From an uncultured Bacteroidia bacterium (GTDB lineage: Bacteria; Bacteroidota; Bacteroidia; Bacteroidales; F082), in the NCBI GenBank assembly GCA_902769875.1, contig CACXQV010000001.1, positions 62,001 to 126,000 of the forward strand: a DNA stretch of 64,000 nucleotides. The letters run 5' to 3'. This document shows, piece after piece, positions 50,188 to 58,789 of this stretch (its first letter is position 1; each line of letters starts with the position of its first letter). The notes beneath the pieces are model-generated. The model made no database searches and was not told where the DNA came from. It saw nothing but the letters and a program-made list of their open reading frames with translations. Made by a program: the position numbers and the translations under genes.

Positions 50188-51678
50188 TTATTTCGTAACC
50201 GTTATCCTATTCGTATGGGAAACGCCTTGCTTGTCGTGGATGCGCAGTAAGTAAATGCCTTCCGCTAAATCCGCTACATCAATCTCATTCGTCCGCCGCA
50301 CTATTTTCACCATCTGCCCAAGTGCATTATAAACCCGCACCTCATCAGCCTCAACACCCTCAATGCGCACAACACCGCTGGCAGGATTGGGATAAACAAC
50401 AGCCTCAAAACGATTCTCTTCAACCCCCGTGGTATTCTTCTCCAAGCATTCAGACCACGAAATCGCTGATTCCACGCCGTTGATCACATGGCTGACACCC
50501 CATTTGTAAAGGCCGTCATCCAAGTCAGCCCATTGTCCGTCAAGGTAGGAATTGACTTCCAGCTTTCTTGCAATCAACTCCATGTCCTGGCCGTCGCAAA
50601 GGGCGCGATACACCTTGAAGTGTGGAAAACCGCTGTCATAATACATAAGCATCTGCATCAGCCAAGCGCCACCACCAAGGTCGGTTTGCTGCCATCCGTC
50701 TTCGGTTTTCCACCAAGTGCCATCGTCGCTCGAACCACCATTGCCGTAGGGAGCCGGTGTCTCGTGGCCTTCGTCGGTACTCCATACCATCCAGATGCTT
50801 CCTGCCTCTAAACCAACCTCCACCCAGTCATCCAATTCAAAATACTGATAATCGCCCAGTCCTGGCGTCACATCCACGGTTATTGACGACACCGCATTCC
50901 CAGGCGCATCCTCACCACCCAAGTATATGGTACACGTATAGGTGCCGCCCGTCAGTCCTTCAGCATCGCTGTAGAGGGCAACATCCGTAATGACTCCACT
51001 CGTCTGCTCAGTCCATTTCATGGCCCATTCACAGGCATTGCCGCCGTCACCCATGCTGCCACGGTAACCGTCATATCCATAATACAACCAACTTTGCGGC
51101 TGATAAAAAGAGCCATCGTAAACAAAATGGATGCAGTCAATATACCAAGTGTCGTCCAGGGCACTCTCTTCGCCGTCTTTGGCATACTCCCACTTGAAGG
51201 TGTGTTCGCCTTCCGTGACATCATACCGAAACTCATGCCAAGAGCCTTGTCCCGACTGGTTTGTCATGCACTCGCCATCGATATAGAACTTACCCAAATC
51301 CCAGTTGTTTTCCGAGGAGATTTTGCCATAAAACCGCATCTCGCAATCACGTGGAATCGGCATCTTGATTTGAATGGCCGAAGTCGAATTGTCGACGCCC
51401 GCATTCGACGCCCGCATGGAGAAGGAACCGTCAAAGGACTGGCTGTCGGTAATCTCCCAAGGATAATCGGAAACGGCATTGTTCCAGTCGAAAAGGCTGA
51501 AATCACCCGTTTCAAAATGATCGACGAATTGGCTCTCCCACTGAACCCTGACCGTTTGGTTGCTGATAACAGTGGCATCCACCTTCATCGGGTCTTCCCA
51601 TCTGCCGGGAACTTGTGCAAAAAGGTTGCTCGCCATAAGGCCAAGTCCAACCATAGCAATAAGTCTAATGTTTTTCAT
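50188..51678 (-). CDS. Secreted cleaved-adhesin-like protein with T9SS sorting domain
   Basis: 496 aa. Signal peptide (LIAMVGLGLMASNLFAQ). Residues about 35-180 form a jelly-roll domain (FETGDFSLFDWNNAVSDYPW, MRFYGKISSENNWDLGKFYI, WYIDCIHFVYDG) like those in gingipain/hemagglutinin adhesins. A second beta-sandwich (about 185-345) has TYTCTIYLGGEDAPGNA; an FN3-like part has GLYKWGVSHVINGVES. The C-terminus VVYPNPASGVVRIEGVEADE, DLAEGIYLLRIHDKQG is a type A sorting domain. ATG at 51678 directly precedes the signal peptide. Probable surface adhesin or glycan binder. Confidence 0.85.
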   Translation of the reverse strand: MKNIRLIAMVGLGLMASNLFAQVPGRWEDPMKVDATVISNQTVRVQWESQFVDHFETGDFSLFDWNNAVSDYPWEITDSQSFDGSFSMRASNAGVDNSTSAIQIKMPIPRDCEMRFYGKISSENNWDLGKFYIDGECMTNQSGQGSWHEFRYDVTEGEHTFKWEYAKDGEESALDDTWYIDCIHFVYDGSFYQPQSWLYYGYDGYRGSMGDGGNACEWAMKWTEQTSGVITDVALYSDAEGLTGGTYTCTIYLGGEDAPGNAVSSITVDVTPGLGDYQYFELDDWVEVGLEAGSIWMVWSTDEGHETPAPYGNGGSSDDGTWWKTEDGWQQTDLGGGAWLMQMLMYYDSGFPHFKVYRALCDGQDMELIARKLEVNSYLDGQWADLDDGLYKWGVSHVINGVESAISWSECLEKNTTGVEENRFEAVVYPNPASGVVRIEGVEADEVRVYNALGQMVKIVRRTNEIDVADLAEGIYLLRIHDKQGVSHTNRITVTK

Positions 51679-51754
51679 CGTATTATATTTATGTTTGTTT
51701 TTCTCTTTCCCCCTCAAAATGAGTGGCCTAAGGCTAGAAAAGTTCTCTTCGTCA

Positions 51755-51824
51755 GTACGTTAGCTCGCATACCGATCCCCCTCTAAGAGGGGGCCAGGGT
51801 GAGTCCGTTAGCACGTATAACGAT
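51755..51824. repeat. Intergenic palindrome flanked by 22-bp direct repeats
   Basis: A near-perfect palindrome CCCCCTCTAAGAGGGGG (51777-51793) sits between two imperfect direct repeats, GTACGTTAGCTCGCATACCG (from 51755) and GTCCGTTAGCACGTATAACG (from 51803), 18 of 22 bases alike. It lies in the 162-bp gap between two T9SS genes. It has the look of a dispersed REP-like element; no coding capacity. Confidence 0.75.
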
Positions 51825-51840
51825 AGCACGAAAAAAAGCA

Positions 51841-53319
51841 CTACCTCACCATCACCTTCTCCAAAAAGATTCTCCCTTCCTTATCCCTAATCCTCACCAA
51901 ATAAACCCCTTCCACCAATCCCTCCAAACTCACCTCATTAGAGTTCCGCACCGTCTTCACCACCTGCCCAAGTGCATTGTAAACCTGCACCTCATCAGCA
52001 ACAACCCCCTCAATGCGAACAACCCCATTGGCAGGATTGGGATATACAGTAACATTAGTTCCGCCACCATTTTCATCCACAACATCCGTCTGTTCACAAT
52101 ACACGATGTTGTATGCCTTGGAAGTCACACCATCGCTGTAAACCGCCAACACATGGTATTTCAGCCGTCCGTTGCCTGAATATAGGTCTGTGTATTCCGT
52201 TTCGGTAATCAAATCCCCACTAATCAAAGTCTCGCCTCGATAAACCCGATAGCCGACCAGTGCCTCTTCCGGCCTGAGTTCCGGCTCGGTCCATCGGAGC
52301 GTGACGCTGTTTTCGTCGAAGCCCGCAACTTCACAATCCATCACCGGAGAGTGTTGGCTGTGCCAATCCGGCCTGAAATGATGGAAATAGGTGGTCACCA
52401 AGGTCTCACCATAATCGCGGTAATAGTCAATCCAAATCTTTCCGCTGTTGGCATAGACAATGGAATTCTCCCTCTTTATGGAATAGAAGACACCAGGCTC
52501 TCGGTCAACCATAAACTCCCAACTGTCCATAATATGCACATTACCAATGATCAATGAATCAACGGTCATCACCATTTGTTGGTGTTGTCCGTAATCGGAG
52601 CTGAAGAAAAGCTTGTACGACATGATATAATAATTGGGGTCTTCGTACGATGGATAATAGGTGTATAGCTCGCCCTCGCGAGCGCCAGCCTTCATGTTCA
52701 AGAATTCTTGTTCTGAGTAATAAACCGTGTCGACGGTCTGGTTGAAATCCATCGAGTGGGTAAGGTAATACGATGACATTTCGTAAGAATAACTCCCTTT
52801 GAAAAACTCACCGACATTCCAACCTGCCTCATTGGAACCTCCAAAGGCAGGGATGTCCATGACTTCAAAATGGCTTCCGTAGTCATAGCTGATTTTCAGT
52901 TCCCCCGGCACGATGTGACTTAATTTGAGCAGTACACCTGGTGCATTCTTGAAGGTCCAATACTCATCTGAGCAACCTGACAGGTCGTCGATGGCTTCCC
53001 AAGTGTGGCCGTAGTCCATGCTTCTGTACAGCTTGTTCGTCTGACCAGCTCCACAGTCTTTGTTATAAAGCACTCCAGGTGTGGCATCTGTGATAAAGTC
53101 GTTGCCAATGCCCATCGCTTCCGGGTCATCAATGAGGTAGGAATAAGGCAGTTCGACCTTCTTGCCGTGTTCGGTGTAATGAGCCAAGCTCCTTATGCCA
53201 GAGCCGCCACTGTTGTCTTCCCAACCCGCGAAAGAATAGAACTCACCAGCCACTTGTGCCTGCATTGTCGCCCCAAGCATCATAAAGGCAGCCAAAGCAA
53301 TAAGTCTAATGTTTTTCAT
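51841..53319 (-). CDS. Secreted BNR/propeller-like protein with FN3 and T9SS sorting domain
   Basis: 492 aa. Signal peptide (LIALAAFMMLGATMQAQ). Repeats of the BNR type (LYRSMDYGHTWEAIDDL, KISYDYGSHFEVMDIP, LFFSSDYGQHQQM, WIDYYRDYGETL) indicate a beta-propeller over residues 60-330. An FN3 domain follows (DENSVTLRWTEPELRPEEAL, GYRVYRGETLISGD), then the sorting domain VTVYPNPANGVVRIEGVVAD, LVEGVYLVRIRDKEG. The start overlaps the LRR gene stop by 4 bp, so the two may be co-translated. Function unknown. Confidence 0.83.
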   Translation of the reverse strand: MKNIRLIALAAFMMLGATMQAQVAGEFYSFAGWEDNSGGSGIRSLAHYTEHGKKVELPYSYLIDDPEAMGIGNDFITDATPGVLYNKDCGAGQTNKLYRSMDYGHTWEAIDDLSGCSDEYWTFKNAPGVLLKLSHIVPGELKISYDYGSHFEVMDIPAFGGSNEAGWNVGEFFKGSYSYEMSSYYLTHSMDFNQTVDTVYYSEQEFLNMKAGAREGELYTYYPSYEDPNYYIMSYKLFFSSDYGQHQQMVMTVDSLIIGNVHIMDSWEFMVDREPGVFYSIKRENSIVYANSGKIWIDYYRDYGETLVTTYFHHFRPDWHSQHSPVMDCEVAGFDENSVTLRWTEPELRPEEALVGYRVYRGETLISGDLITETEYTDLYSGNGRLKYHVLAVYSDGVTSKAYNIVYCEQTDVVDENGGGTNVTVYPNPANGVVRIEGVVADEVQVYNALGQVVKTVRNSNEVSLEGLVEGVYLVRIRDKEGRIFLEKVMVR

Positions 53320-54923
53320 TGTACCGTGATTTTGTTCGTGTAAACTTTTCCTTCTGCATCCATAATGCGCAGCAAATAAACCCCTTCCGCCAATCCCTCA
53401 ACATCAATCTCATTCGTCCCTCTCACCCACATCACCAACTGCCCTGAAGTATTGTAAACCTTTACCTCAACAGCCTCCATGCCTTCAATAACAATCCTGT
53501 CCCTTGCCGGATTGGGATAAACATTGACTATGGAATTATTATTGTAATCCTCTTCGATTCCATCATAAATCTTAAAATATGCTACAAGGGTCATATCTTG
53601 TTCCAGTTGGAAAGTGTAGGTTTCATCTTGCGATACTGTCGAACCATTAGTTTCCCACCTGTCAAATTCAAAATCTTGCCTCGGATATGCCTTAACTATT
53701 GCATTGTCGCAGCAATTTGGCACTCCAGTAATTGATGCGGTTCCCATTTGCAAATCAGCACTTTCTACATTGAGATGATAAGGGAAAGAAGCCGTTATGT
53801 TTGGGAAAATGGACCAATTCTCGTCATTAAGATAATCACACAACGACTCGCATGGAACGTGGACTTCAATCTCAGAGTATTGGTTTGTGGAAAAATACTG
53901 GAATCCGATATATGGTGGAATAACTGTTTTCACATAAATGACTCCAAAATTGTTGTGGGAAAAGGCACTCCAGCCTATAGAATCCATGGAAGTCCCGATA
54001 GTCAATGTGTCAATGTCACAACAGTGGAAAGCGGATGATTCTATGATTTCGAGCGAATCAGGCAAGACCAAATGACCTGCAATACCACAATTCATAAAAG
54101 CACTATCTTTAATAGTTTTCAGACCCTTTCCCAATTTGAGGCTTGTCAGACTATGGTTGTTGTAAAAAGCCGACACTCCAATTTCAACGACACCATCACC
54201 AATAACCACCAATGAAACTCTCGAATCAAAAAATGCCTCTTCGCCTATGCGAACAACAGAATTAGGAATGACCACATCGCACTCGAAATGGTTAGTGGAC
54301 TGAAACAATCTTTGAGGAATGTACAACACTTCTTCGCCTATGGTTAGTGAAGTCACACGGGTAGAAATGCCAAATGGAGGATACTCCAAATCGTCACAGT
54401 CAATGGCGTTGTAATGAAAGGTGCGCAGGTCGTATAAATTAAGAGACCAAAGCCCTAAACTCTTAACAGAAGCACCGATGGTCAGTTCATTCAGGCTTGA
54501 AACACCACTGAAAGCCTCCTGACCTATGGATATTACACTATCGGGAATCACAAGATGACCGTTGATATTGGAATCTCTAAAAGCCTCATAACCAATTGTA
54601 ATCAATGAAGTGGGCAAAGTGACAATTCCCATTTGATTGCAACGGCAAAAAGCATGGGTGCCAATGTCGGTTACGGTATATTCATTCCCTTGATAAACAA
54701 CACTATTTGGAATAATAATATCGCCTTCGGGTTGAGGGTAACCAGAATAATAACTATATGATCCGTCGTAATTTGGATAAGTGACAGAAACAGAAATACT
54801 ATCTATATTAATGCTATAATAAAGCGTCTGCCCTGTCGAACAAACTGCCTCAAAATCGTATGCAGAAGCTGTGTCGCATATCATCATCAGCACAAGCAAG
54901 GTGTATAGTCTAAATTTATTCAT
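53316..54923 (-). CDS. BspA-type leucine-rich repeat protein with T9SS sorting domain
   Basis: 535 aa. Signal peptide (RLYTLLVLMMICDTASAYDF). LRR_5 (Treponema/BspA) repeats across about 65-360: VTDIGTHAFCRCNQMGIVTL, TSLITIGYEAFRDSNINGHL, SVISIGQEAFSGVSSLNELT, GLKTIKDSAFMNCG, DSLEIIESSAFHCCDIDTLT. A short beta-domain with MTLVAYFKIYDG follows, then sorting domain VNVYPNPARDRIVIEGMEAV, LAEGVYLLRIMDAEG. BspA proteins bind host proteins or other bacteria. ATG at 54923 fits a -7 element upstream; 75 nt of extra frame precede it. Confidence 0.9.
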   Translation of the reverse strand: MNKFRLYTLLVLMMICDTASAYDFEAVCSTGQTLYYSINIDSISVSVTYPNYDGSYSYYSGYPQPEGDIIIPNSVVYQGNEYTVTDIGTHAFCRCNQMGIVTLPTSLITIGYEAFRDSNINGHLVIPDSVISIGQEAFSGVSSLNELTIGASVKSLGLWSLNLYDLRTFHYNAIDCDDLEYPPFGISTRVTSLTIGEEVLYIPQRLFQSTNHFECDVVIPNSVVRIGEEAFFDSRVSLVVIGDGVVEIGVSAFYNNHSLTSLKLGKGLKTIKDSAFMNCGIAGHLVLPDSLEIIESSAFHCCDIDTLTIGTSMDSIGWSAFSHNNFGVIYVKTVIPPYIGFQYFSTNQYSEIEVHVPCESLCDYLNDENWSIFPNITASFPYHLNVESADLQMGTASITGVPNCCDNAIVKAYPRQDFEFDRWETNGSTVSQDETYTFQLEQDMTLVAYFKIYDGIEEDYNNNSIVNVYPNPARDRIVIEGMEAVEVKVYNTSGQLVMWVRGTNEIDVEGLAEGVYLLRIMDAEGKVYTNKITVQ

Positions 54924-54952
54924 GACGTTATAGTTTTTGAAATACTCTAATG

Positions 54953-54960
54953 CAAAACTA
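54953..54960 (-). promoter_or_regulatory. Probable -7 element of the BspA-like gene
   Basis: TAGTTTTG followed by CA on the minus strand fits TAnnTTTG, 30 bp before the start codon. Confidence 0.5.
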
Positions 54961-55091
54961 CAACAAAAATCCGCAAAAAAACCACTTGTCAAACCCAAAA
55001 ACGGTTTTGTCCCTATGATTTTTAGTTTTCAAATTTTCAACATCTTGTTATTCATTGATTTATACAAAATCGCATTTTTGTTTTGTCCATA

Positions 55092-55235
55092 CTATTTTTG
55101 GTTTAAGAGAATCACTGCCAATGACGCATGAGAACAACTGCCTTGTCCATCATTGGATTGTGTTTCCTTTCCTCCACAACAAGAAAAAAGCAACAATCCC
55201 AATAAAACACATATAACATTCAAACACTTATTCAT
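55092..55235 (-). CDS. Very small lipoprotein coupled to the LD-carboxypeptidase gene
   Basis: 47 aa: MNKCLNVICVLLGLLLFSCC followed by GGKETQSNDGQGSC and a short tail ending ILLNQK. The lipobox LLFSC predicts a mature lipopeptide of about 29 residues. Its ATG overlaps the stop codon of the LD-carboxypeptidase gene (ATGA), which argues for real translation. It may be a genuine micro-lipoprotein or the 5' stub of a decayed lipoprotein gene. No family recognised. Confidence 0.55.
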   Translation of the reverse strand: MNKCLNVICVLLGLLLFSCCGGKETQSNDGQGSCSHASLAVILLNQK

Positions 55236-56152
55236 TTCACTCCTAACAAAGAAAATATTCCATCATTCCAAAAAACCACCTTTTCATCCGTTACCATCAA
55301 TCGAGAGTTTATCCCGAAAAACACCGCACGATTATCATCAAAATGCCCCGCAGGGAAACCGAAACAAACAGGATAATCGTATTCAGAAACGGCTTCAGCA
55401 ATCACTTCCTCAACGCTTTGACCAAAGGGATGCGTATTGTCTTTGATTTGGGTCAGGCCGCCCACAATGAGGCCTTTCAGGTGGGATAGTTTTCCAGCGC
55501 GTTTCAAACAGTGCATCATCCTGTCAATGTGGTAGATATACTCGTCAACTTCCTCAATGAACAGGATTTTTCCGTCTGTTTCGGGAAAAATGTCGGAGCC
55601 ATTCATGCCCATTAGGACGGACAAGTTTCCGCCAACAATTTCACCTTCCATTACGCCAAAGCGGTTCAATGGATTCGATGATATTTCGTATTGCAAAGGA
55701 TTACCCGTCAAGGCATTAGACAAGGATTGCTTGGCTATCGGGGTCTTGTTGGCGAAATAGAAAGGCATAGCGGCATGCAGACTGGGAACGCCCAAACGGC
55801 TCAGTTTTCCATGCAGCACCGTGCCATCACTGAAGCCAATGATCCATTTCGGATGCTGCAAAAACTTGGTGAAATCCAACTTGTCGACAATGCGGATGCT
55901 GCCATAGCCTCCACGGGCGAGCCAAATGGCCTGAATATTCTCATTATCAAGATATTCCTGAAAGACGGCTGCACGAAAATCGTCGTCGCCCGCAAAAATG
56001 TGATGAACAGCGAAAAGCCTGTCATCATAAACAGGGACAAACCCCTGCCCTTCCAACCACTGGATGGCAAACGACATCTCGTCGGGCGTGATGCAACGCG
56101 CCGGCGCTGCAATGGCCACTTTCGAACCTTGTTTCAAATAAGGGATAACCAT
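55232..56152 (-). CDS. LD-carboxypeptidase, peptidase family S66
   Basis: 306 aa cytosolic serine peptidase that trims L,D-linked residues from recycled murein peptides (LdcA), or inactivates microcin C-like compounds (MccF). Nucleophile Ser108 in WIIGFSDGTVLH, preceded by AIWLARGGYGSIRIVD; acid in ILFIEEVDEYIYHIDRM; His in CFGFPAGHFDDNRAVFFG. Ser-Glu-His triad intact. It is followed by the coupled micro-lipoprotein gene and preceded by an 87-bp gap. Confidence 0.92.
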   Translation of the reverse strand: MVIPYLKQGSKVAIAAPARCITPDEMSFAIQWLEGQGFVPVYDDRLFAVHHIFAGDDDFRAAVFQEYLDNENIQAIWLARGGYGSIRIVDKLDFTKFLQHPKWIIGFSDGTVLHGKLSRLGVPSLHAAMPFYFANKTPIAKQSLSNALTGNPLQYEISSNPLNRFGVMEGEIVGGNLSVLMGMNGSDIFPETDGKILFIEEVDEYIYHIDRMMHCLKRAGKLSHLKGLIVGGLTQIKDNTHPFGQSVEEVIAEAVSEYDYPVCFGFPAGHFDDNRAVFFGINSRLMVTDEKVVFWNDGIFSLLGVK

Positions 56153-56239
56153 ACTTTTTTCTTTTTGTCACATTGTCACAAAACCTACAAAACCATCAAA
56201 ACTTTTACAAACCAAGGTTTTGCAAGTTTTGTGATAACA

Positions 56240-57754
56240 TTACTCTTTTATAATTTCGTCTTCGCTTAATGCCTCGCCGTCATATTTCACTTCCTTGCCT
56301 TGGTCGTAAGTGATGGTGAAATACAACTCGCCCGTGTCCAAATATTTCTTCCAATCGCCGTGTTTCACTCCAGCCGCATACGTCTGAATTTCACGCAGTT
56401 TTCCATTGGAATGATAAAAGAAATGCTCGCCGTCGGGGTAGCCCGCGTTGAAGGTGCCGCGGAAGGCCATCTTGTCGTTGTCGTAATACGAAACCCACTC
56501 GCCTACCTGTTTGTCGTTGCGGTAATCGCCCTCGGTGCGCATATCGCCGATTTGCTCAGTCCACTTGCCGTTTTTCATTCCGTCGAAATAAGTCCCCGAA
56601 ACAATCAAGTTGCCTTTGGAATCATATTCCTTGTAAGGCCCGTTGGGCTGACCTTTGTAGAATTGCTCCTCAATTTGCTTTTGACCATTGTCGTAAAACC
56701 AAGTCCAAACGCCGTCGGGGTCGCCTTCCTTGTAACTGCCAACTTCCTGAACCTTACCGTTTTGATAGTAGAATTTCCATTCGCCTGAACGCAAGCCGTC
56801 AACGAACAAACCTTCGGCGCGAAGCGTGCTGTCGAGGTAAAACTCCTTGTATTCGCCGCGCCGTTTGCCATCCGTGCCGACGATGCCCTCGCCCACCAAT
56901 GCGCCTTTCTTGTAGGTCTGCGAATTGATTACATTACCCTCTTCGTCAAACTCGCGCCAAACGCCCTCGCGCTTGCCGTCGCGGAAAGAGGCTTCGCGCT
57001 TCACGCGGCCATTCGGATAATACTCGTGCTGCACCACCAAAGGCTTCAAATCGGATTCCAAAACCTGCTCCACATCGTTCACAAACTTGGTGATTTTCTT
57101 CAAGTTGCCTTTCTCGTCGTATTCCTTGTAGAAGCCGTCGCGAAGGCCGTGGCTATAGTAGCATTCGGTGTGCAGAGTCCAGTTGTCGAAAAAGGTTTTC
57201 CAATAGCCGTGCTTCTTGCCTTCCTTGTCATAACGGTTGATGGCCTCGCGGGTCATGATGAAGCCTTTGCGATAAGTGATGATTTCGCGCAACAATCCAG
57301 TGGTGTCGAACACCGGCGAAACTCCTTCTTCAAGCCCATTGACATAATTGACGGTCTGCAACAGGTGTCCTTTTCGGTCGCGGCGTTGCCCTTCGCCTTG
57401 CTTCACGTCGTTGACAAACGGTTCCATCATGACTTCGGTCTCACCAAAAGTGATACGCGGCCCGTTCTTCAAATCCCTCTTGTAGTTGATGATCAAACTC
57501 GTGTCGCCGTTTTCCTTGAAGAACACCCAAACACTGTCCAAGAGGAAATCGGTGCGCTTGCCGACAGATTTCAGTTGTCCGCTTTCGTAATAGGTCTTCC
57601 AAAGCCCGTCGGGCTTGCCGTCGCGCAAGATGCCTTCGCTCGAAACCTGACCATTGGGATAGGTAAAAGTCTGGTATTCAGTCTGTGAGAACCCATCAAG
57701 ACCGAACCACAAACCCATCAAGACCAAAGAAATATGCCTAAAAAACTGCTTCAT
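56240..57754 (-). CDS. Exported MORN_2/YwqK-repeat protein
   Basis: 504 aa. Signal peptide (HISLVLMGLWFGLDGFSQ), then some fifteen MORN_2 repeats of the form G-x-W-x-x-Y-Y-x-x-G: DGLWKTYYESGQLKSVGK, HGYWKTFFDNWTLHTECYY, EGVWREFDEEGNVINSQTYK, SGEWKFYYQNGKVQEVGSYK, DGVWTWFYDNGQKQIEEQFY. Distantly like the antitoxin YwqK, but export makes an antitoxin role unlikely here; long secreted forms are common in Bacteroidota and are possibly protein- or cell-surface-binding. Has its own promoter. Confidence 0.88.
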   Translation of the reverse strand: MKQFFRHISLVLMGLWFGLDGFSQTEYQTFTYPNGQVSSEGILRDGKPDGLWKTYYESGQLKSVGKRTDFLLDSVWVFFKENGDTSLIINYKRDLKNGPRITFGETEVMMEPFVNDVKQGEGQRRDRKGHLLQTVNYVNGLEEGVSPVFDTTGLLREIITYRKGFIMTREAINRYDKEGKKHGYWKTFFDNWTLHTECYYSHGLRDGFYKEYDEKGNLKKITKFVNDVEQVLESDLKPLVVQHEYYPNGRVKREASFRDGKREGVWREFDEEGNVINSQTYKKGALVGEGIVGTDGKRRGEYKEFYLDSTLRAEGLFVDGLRSGEWKFYYQNGKVQEVGSYKEGDPDGVWTWFYDNGQKQIEEQFYKGQPNGPYKEYDSKGNLIVSGTYFDGMKNGKWTEQIGDMRTEGDYRNDKQVGEWVSYYDNDKMAFRGTFNAGYPDGEHFFYHSNGKLREIQTYAAGVKHGDWKKYLDTGELYFTITYDQGKEVKYDGEALSEDEIIKE

Positions 57755-57773
57755 TTTCCTGAAAAATTCGGGT

Positions 57774-57781
57774 CAAAATTA
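57774..57781 (-). promoter_or_regulatory. Probable -7 element of the MORN-repeat gene
   Basis: TAATTTTG on the minus strand fits TAnnTTTG, 20 bp before the start codon. Confidence 0.5.
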
Positions 57782-57839
57782 GGCATTTTAATTGGATTGG
57801 CGACACCCGATTTTCAATTCGCGAAAATTCGCCGCGAAG

Positions 57840-58334
57840 TTATCAACACGTCAAATATCAATATTCCATTTTTACAATTTTTATTTTTTGAATTTTAAAG
57901 TTTGATATTGCTGTTGATAAGGCTGTGAATTAGTTGAAAACTTTTCAATAAAGTTCTTGCATTAATGGTTTCCGGTTTGAGAGGAGATTCCGGCAAATGA
58001 TTAATGGACTATTTTTCAGACCGCTTTTTTGTTTTTCGTTTATCCGTTGAAAACTGAAAAATCGGGTAAAACGAGGTCGGTTTTTTTGAAACGATGTTCA
58101 TTTTTCGGTGTTTTTGGTTTGAAAAACTGTTGAATGAACAACCCTTGTTTTTTGTCCACCAAAATGAAAAAGTTATCAACAACAAATCTGTTGATAACTT
58201 TACAATTTATTGTTTTTCAATTTGTTATTTGAAAAATGTTGATACTATTGCAACGGGTAAGTGTTTCAGAAATAGGGTGATATAAGGATGTGGAAAACCT
58301 AAAATGCGTAATTTTGCGACCTTAATTATCAACA
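57840..58334. other. Gene-free AT-rich stretch with five TTATCAACA boxes (possible DnaA boxes)
   Basis: The 588-bp stretch 57755-58342 holds no convincing gene. TTATCAACA occurs exactly at 57840 (+), 57912 (-), 58173 (+), 58189 (-) and 58326 (+), with a near copy at 58237 (-). The pair at 58173/58189 forms a perfect inverted repeat with GTTATCAACA arms. The 9-mer differs by one base from the classical DnaA box TTATCCACA. Flanking sequence is very AT-rich (57860-57905), and genes diverge from here (minus to the left, plus to the right). An origin of replication or a regulator-binding cluster are both possible. Confidence 0.45.
58309..58316 (+). promoter_or_regulatory. Probable -7 element of rpiB-lutB
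   Basis: TAATTTTG followed by CG fits TAnnTTTG; a TTATCAACA box (58326) lies between it and the rpiB start. Confidence 0.5.
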
Positions 58335-58342
58335 GCGAAAAA

Positions 58343-58780
58343 ATGGACAACATCATCCCGATAGCAAGCGATCACGGCGGCTTCGAAATGAAGCAGTTTT
58401 TGATAGGAAAACTGGAAAACGAGGGATACACGGTGAAAGACTACGGCACCCATAGTGCCGAGAGCGTCGACTATCCTGACATGATTCACCCTTTGGCCAC
58501 GGCCATCGAAAAGGGCGAGTTTCCGCTTGGCATCATCCTTTGCGGAAGCGGCAACGGTGCGCAGATGACGGCCAACCATCATCACAACGTGAGGGCCGCC
58601 CTGTGCTGGAACGTTGAATTGGCCAAGCTCGCCCGTCAACACAACGACGCCAACATCCTTGCCTTGCCCGGTCGTTTCATCTCCAACGAGCTGGCTTGGG
58701 AGATGGTGAAGGCTTTCCTCAACACCGGGTTTGAAGGTGGCCGCCACGAGAGAAGAGTAGCTAAAATCGAACCCAATTGA
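58343..58780 (+). CDS. rpiB: Ribose-5-phosphate isomerase B
   Basis: 145 aa; interconverts ribose-5-phosphate and ribulose-5-phosphate in the pentose phosphate pathway. LacA/RpiB signatures: IASDHGGFEMKQFL (7-20), VDYPDMIHPLATAIEKGEFP, and the active-site Cys in GIILCGSGNGAQMTANHH, then RAALCWNVELAKLARQHNDA. ATG at 58343 is chosen because the upstream in-frame ATG at 58304 precedes the -7 element. It is 9 bp upstream of lutB. Confidence 0.93.
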   Translation: MDNIIPIASDHGGFEMKQFLIGKLENEGYTVKDYGTHSAESVDYPDMIHPLATAIEKGEFPLGIILCGSGNGAQMTANHHHNVRAALCWNVELAKLARQHNDANILALPGRFISNELAWEMVKAFLNTGFEGGRHERRVAKIEPN

Positions 58781-58789
58781 AACTGAGCT

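Noticed and set aside
56240..57754. MORN-repeat protein as a YwqK antitoxin of a secreted toxin system
   Set aside because: It has a signal peptide and no toxin partner next to it; repeats alone do not support an antitoxin role.
58094..58285. 63-codon plus-strand frame in the AT-rich region
   Set aside because: Low-complexity Phe/Asn-rich translation, no ribosome-binding site or family match, and it crosses the TTATCAACA boxes.
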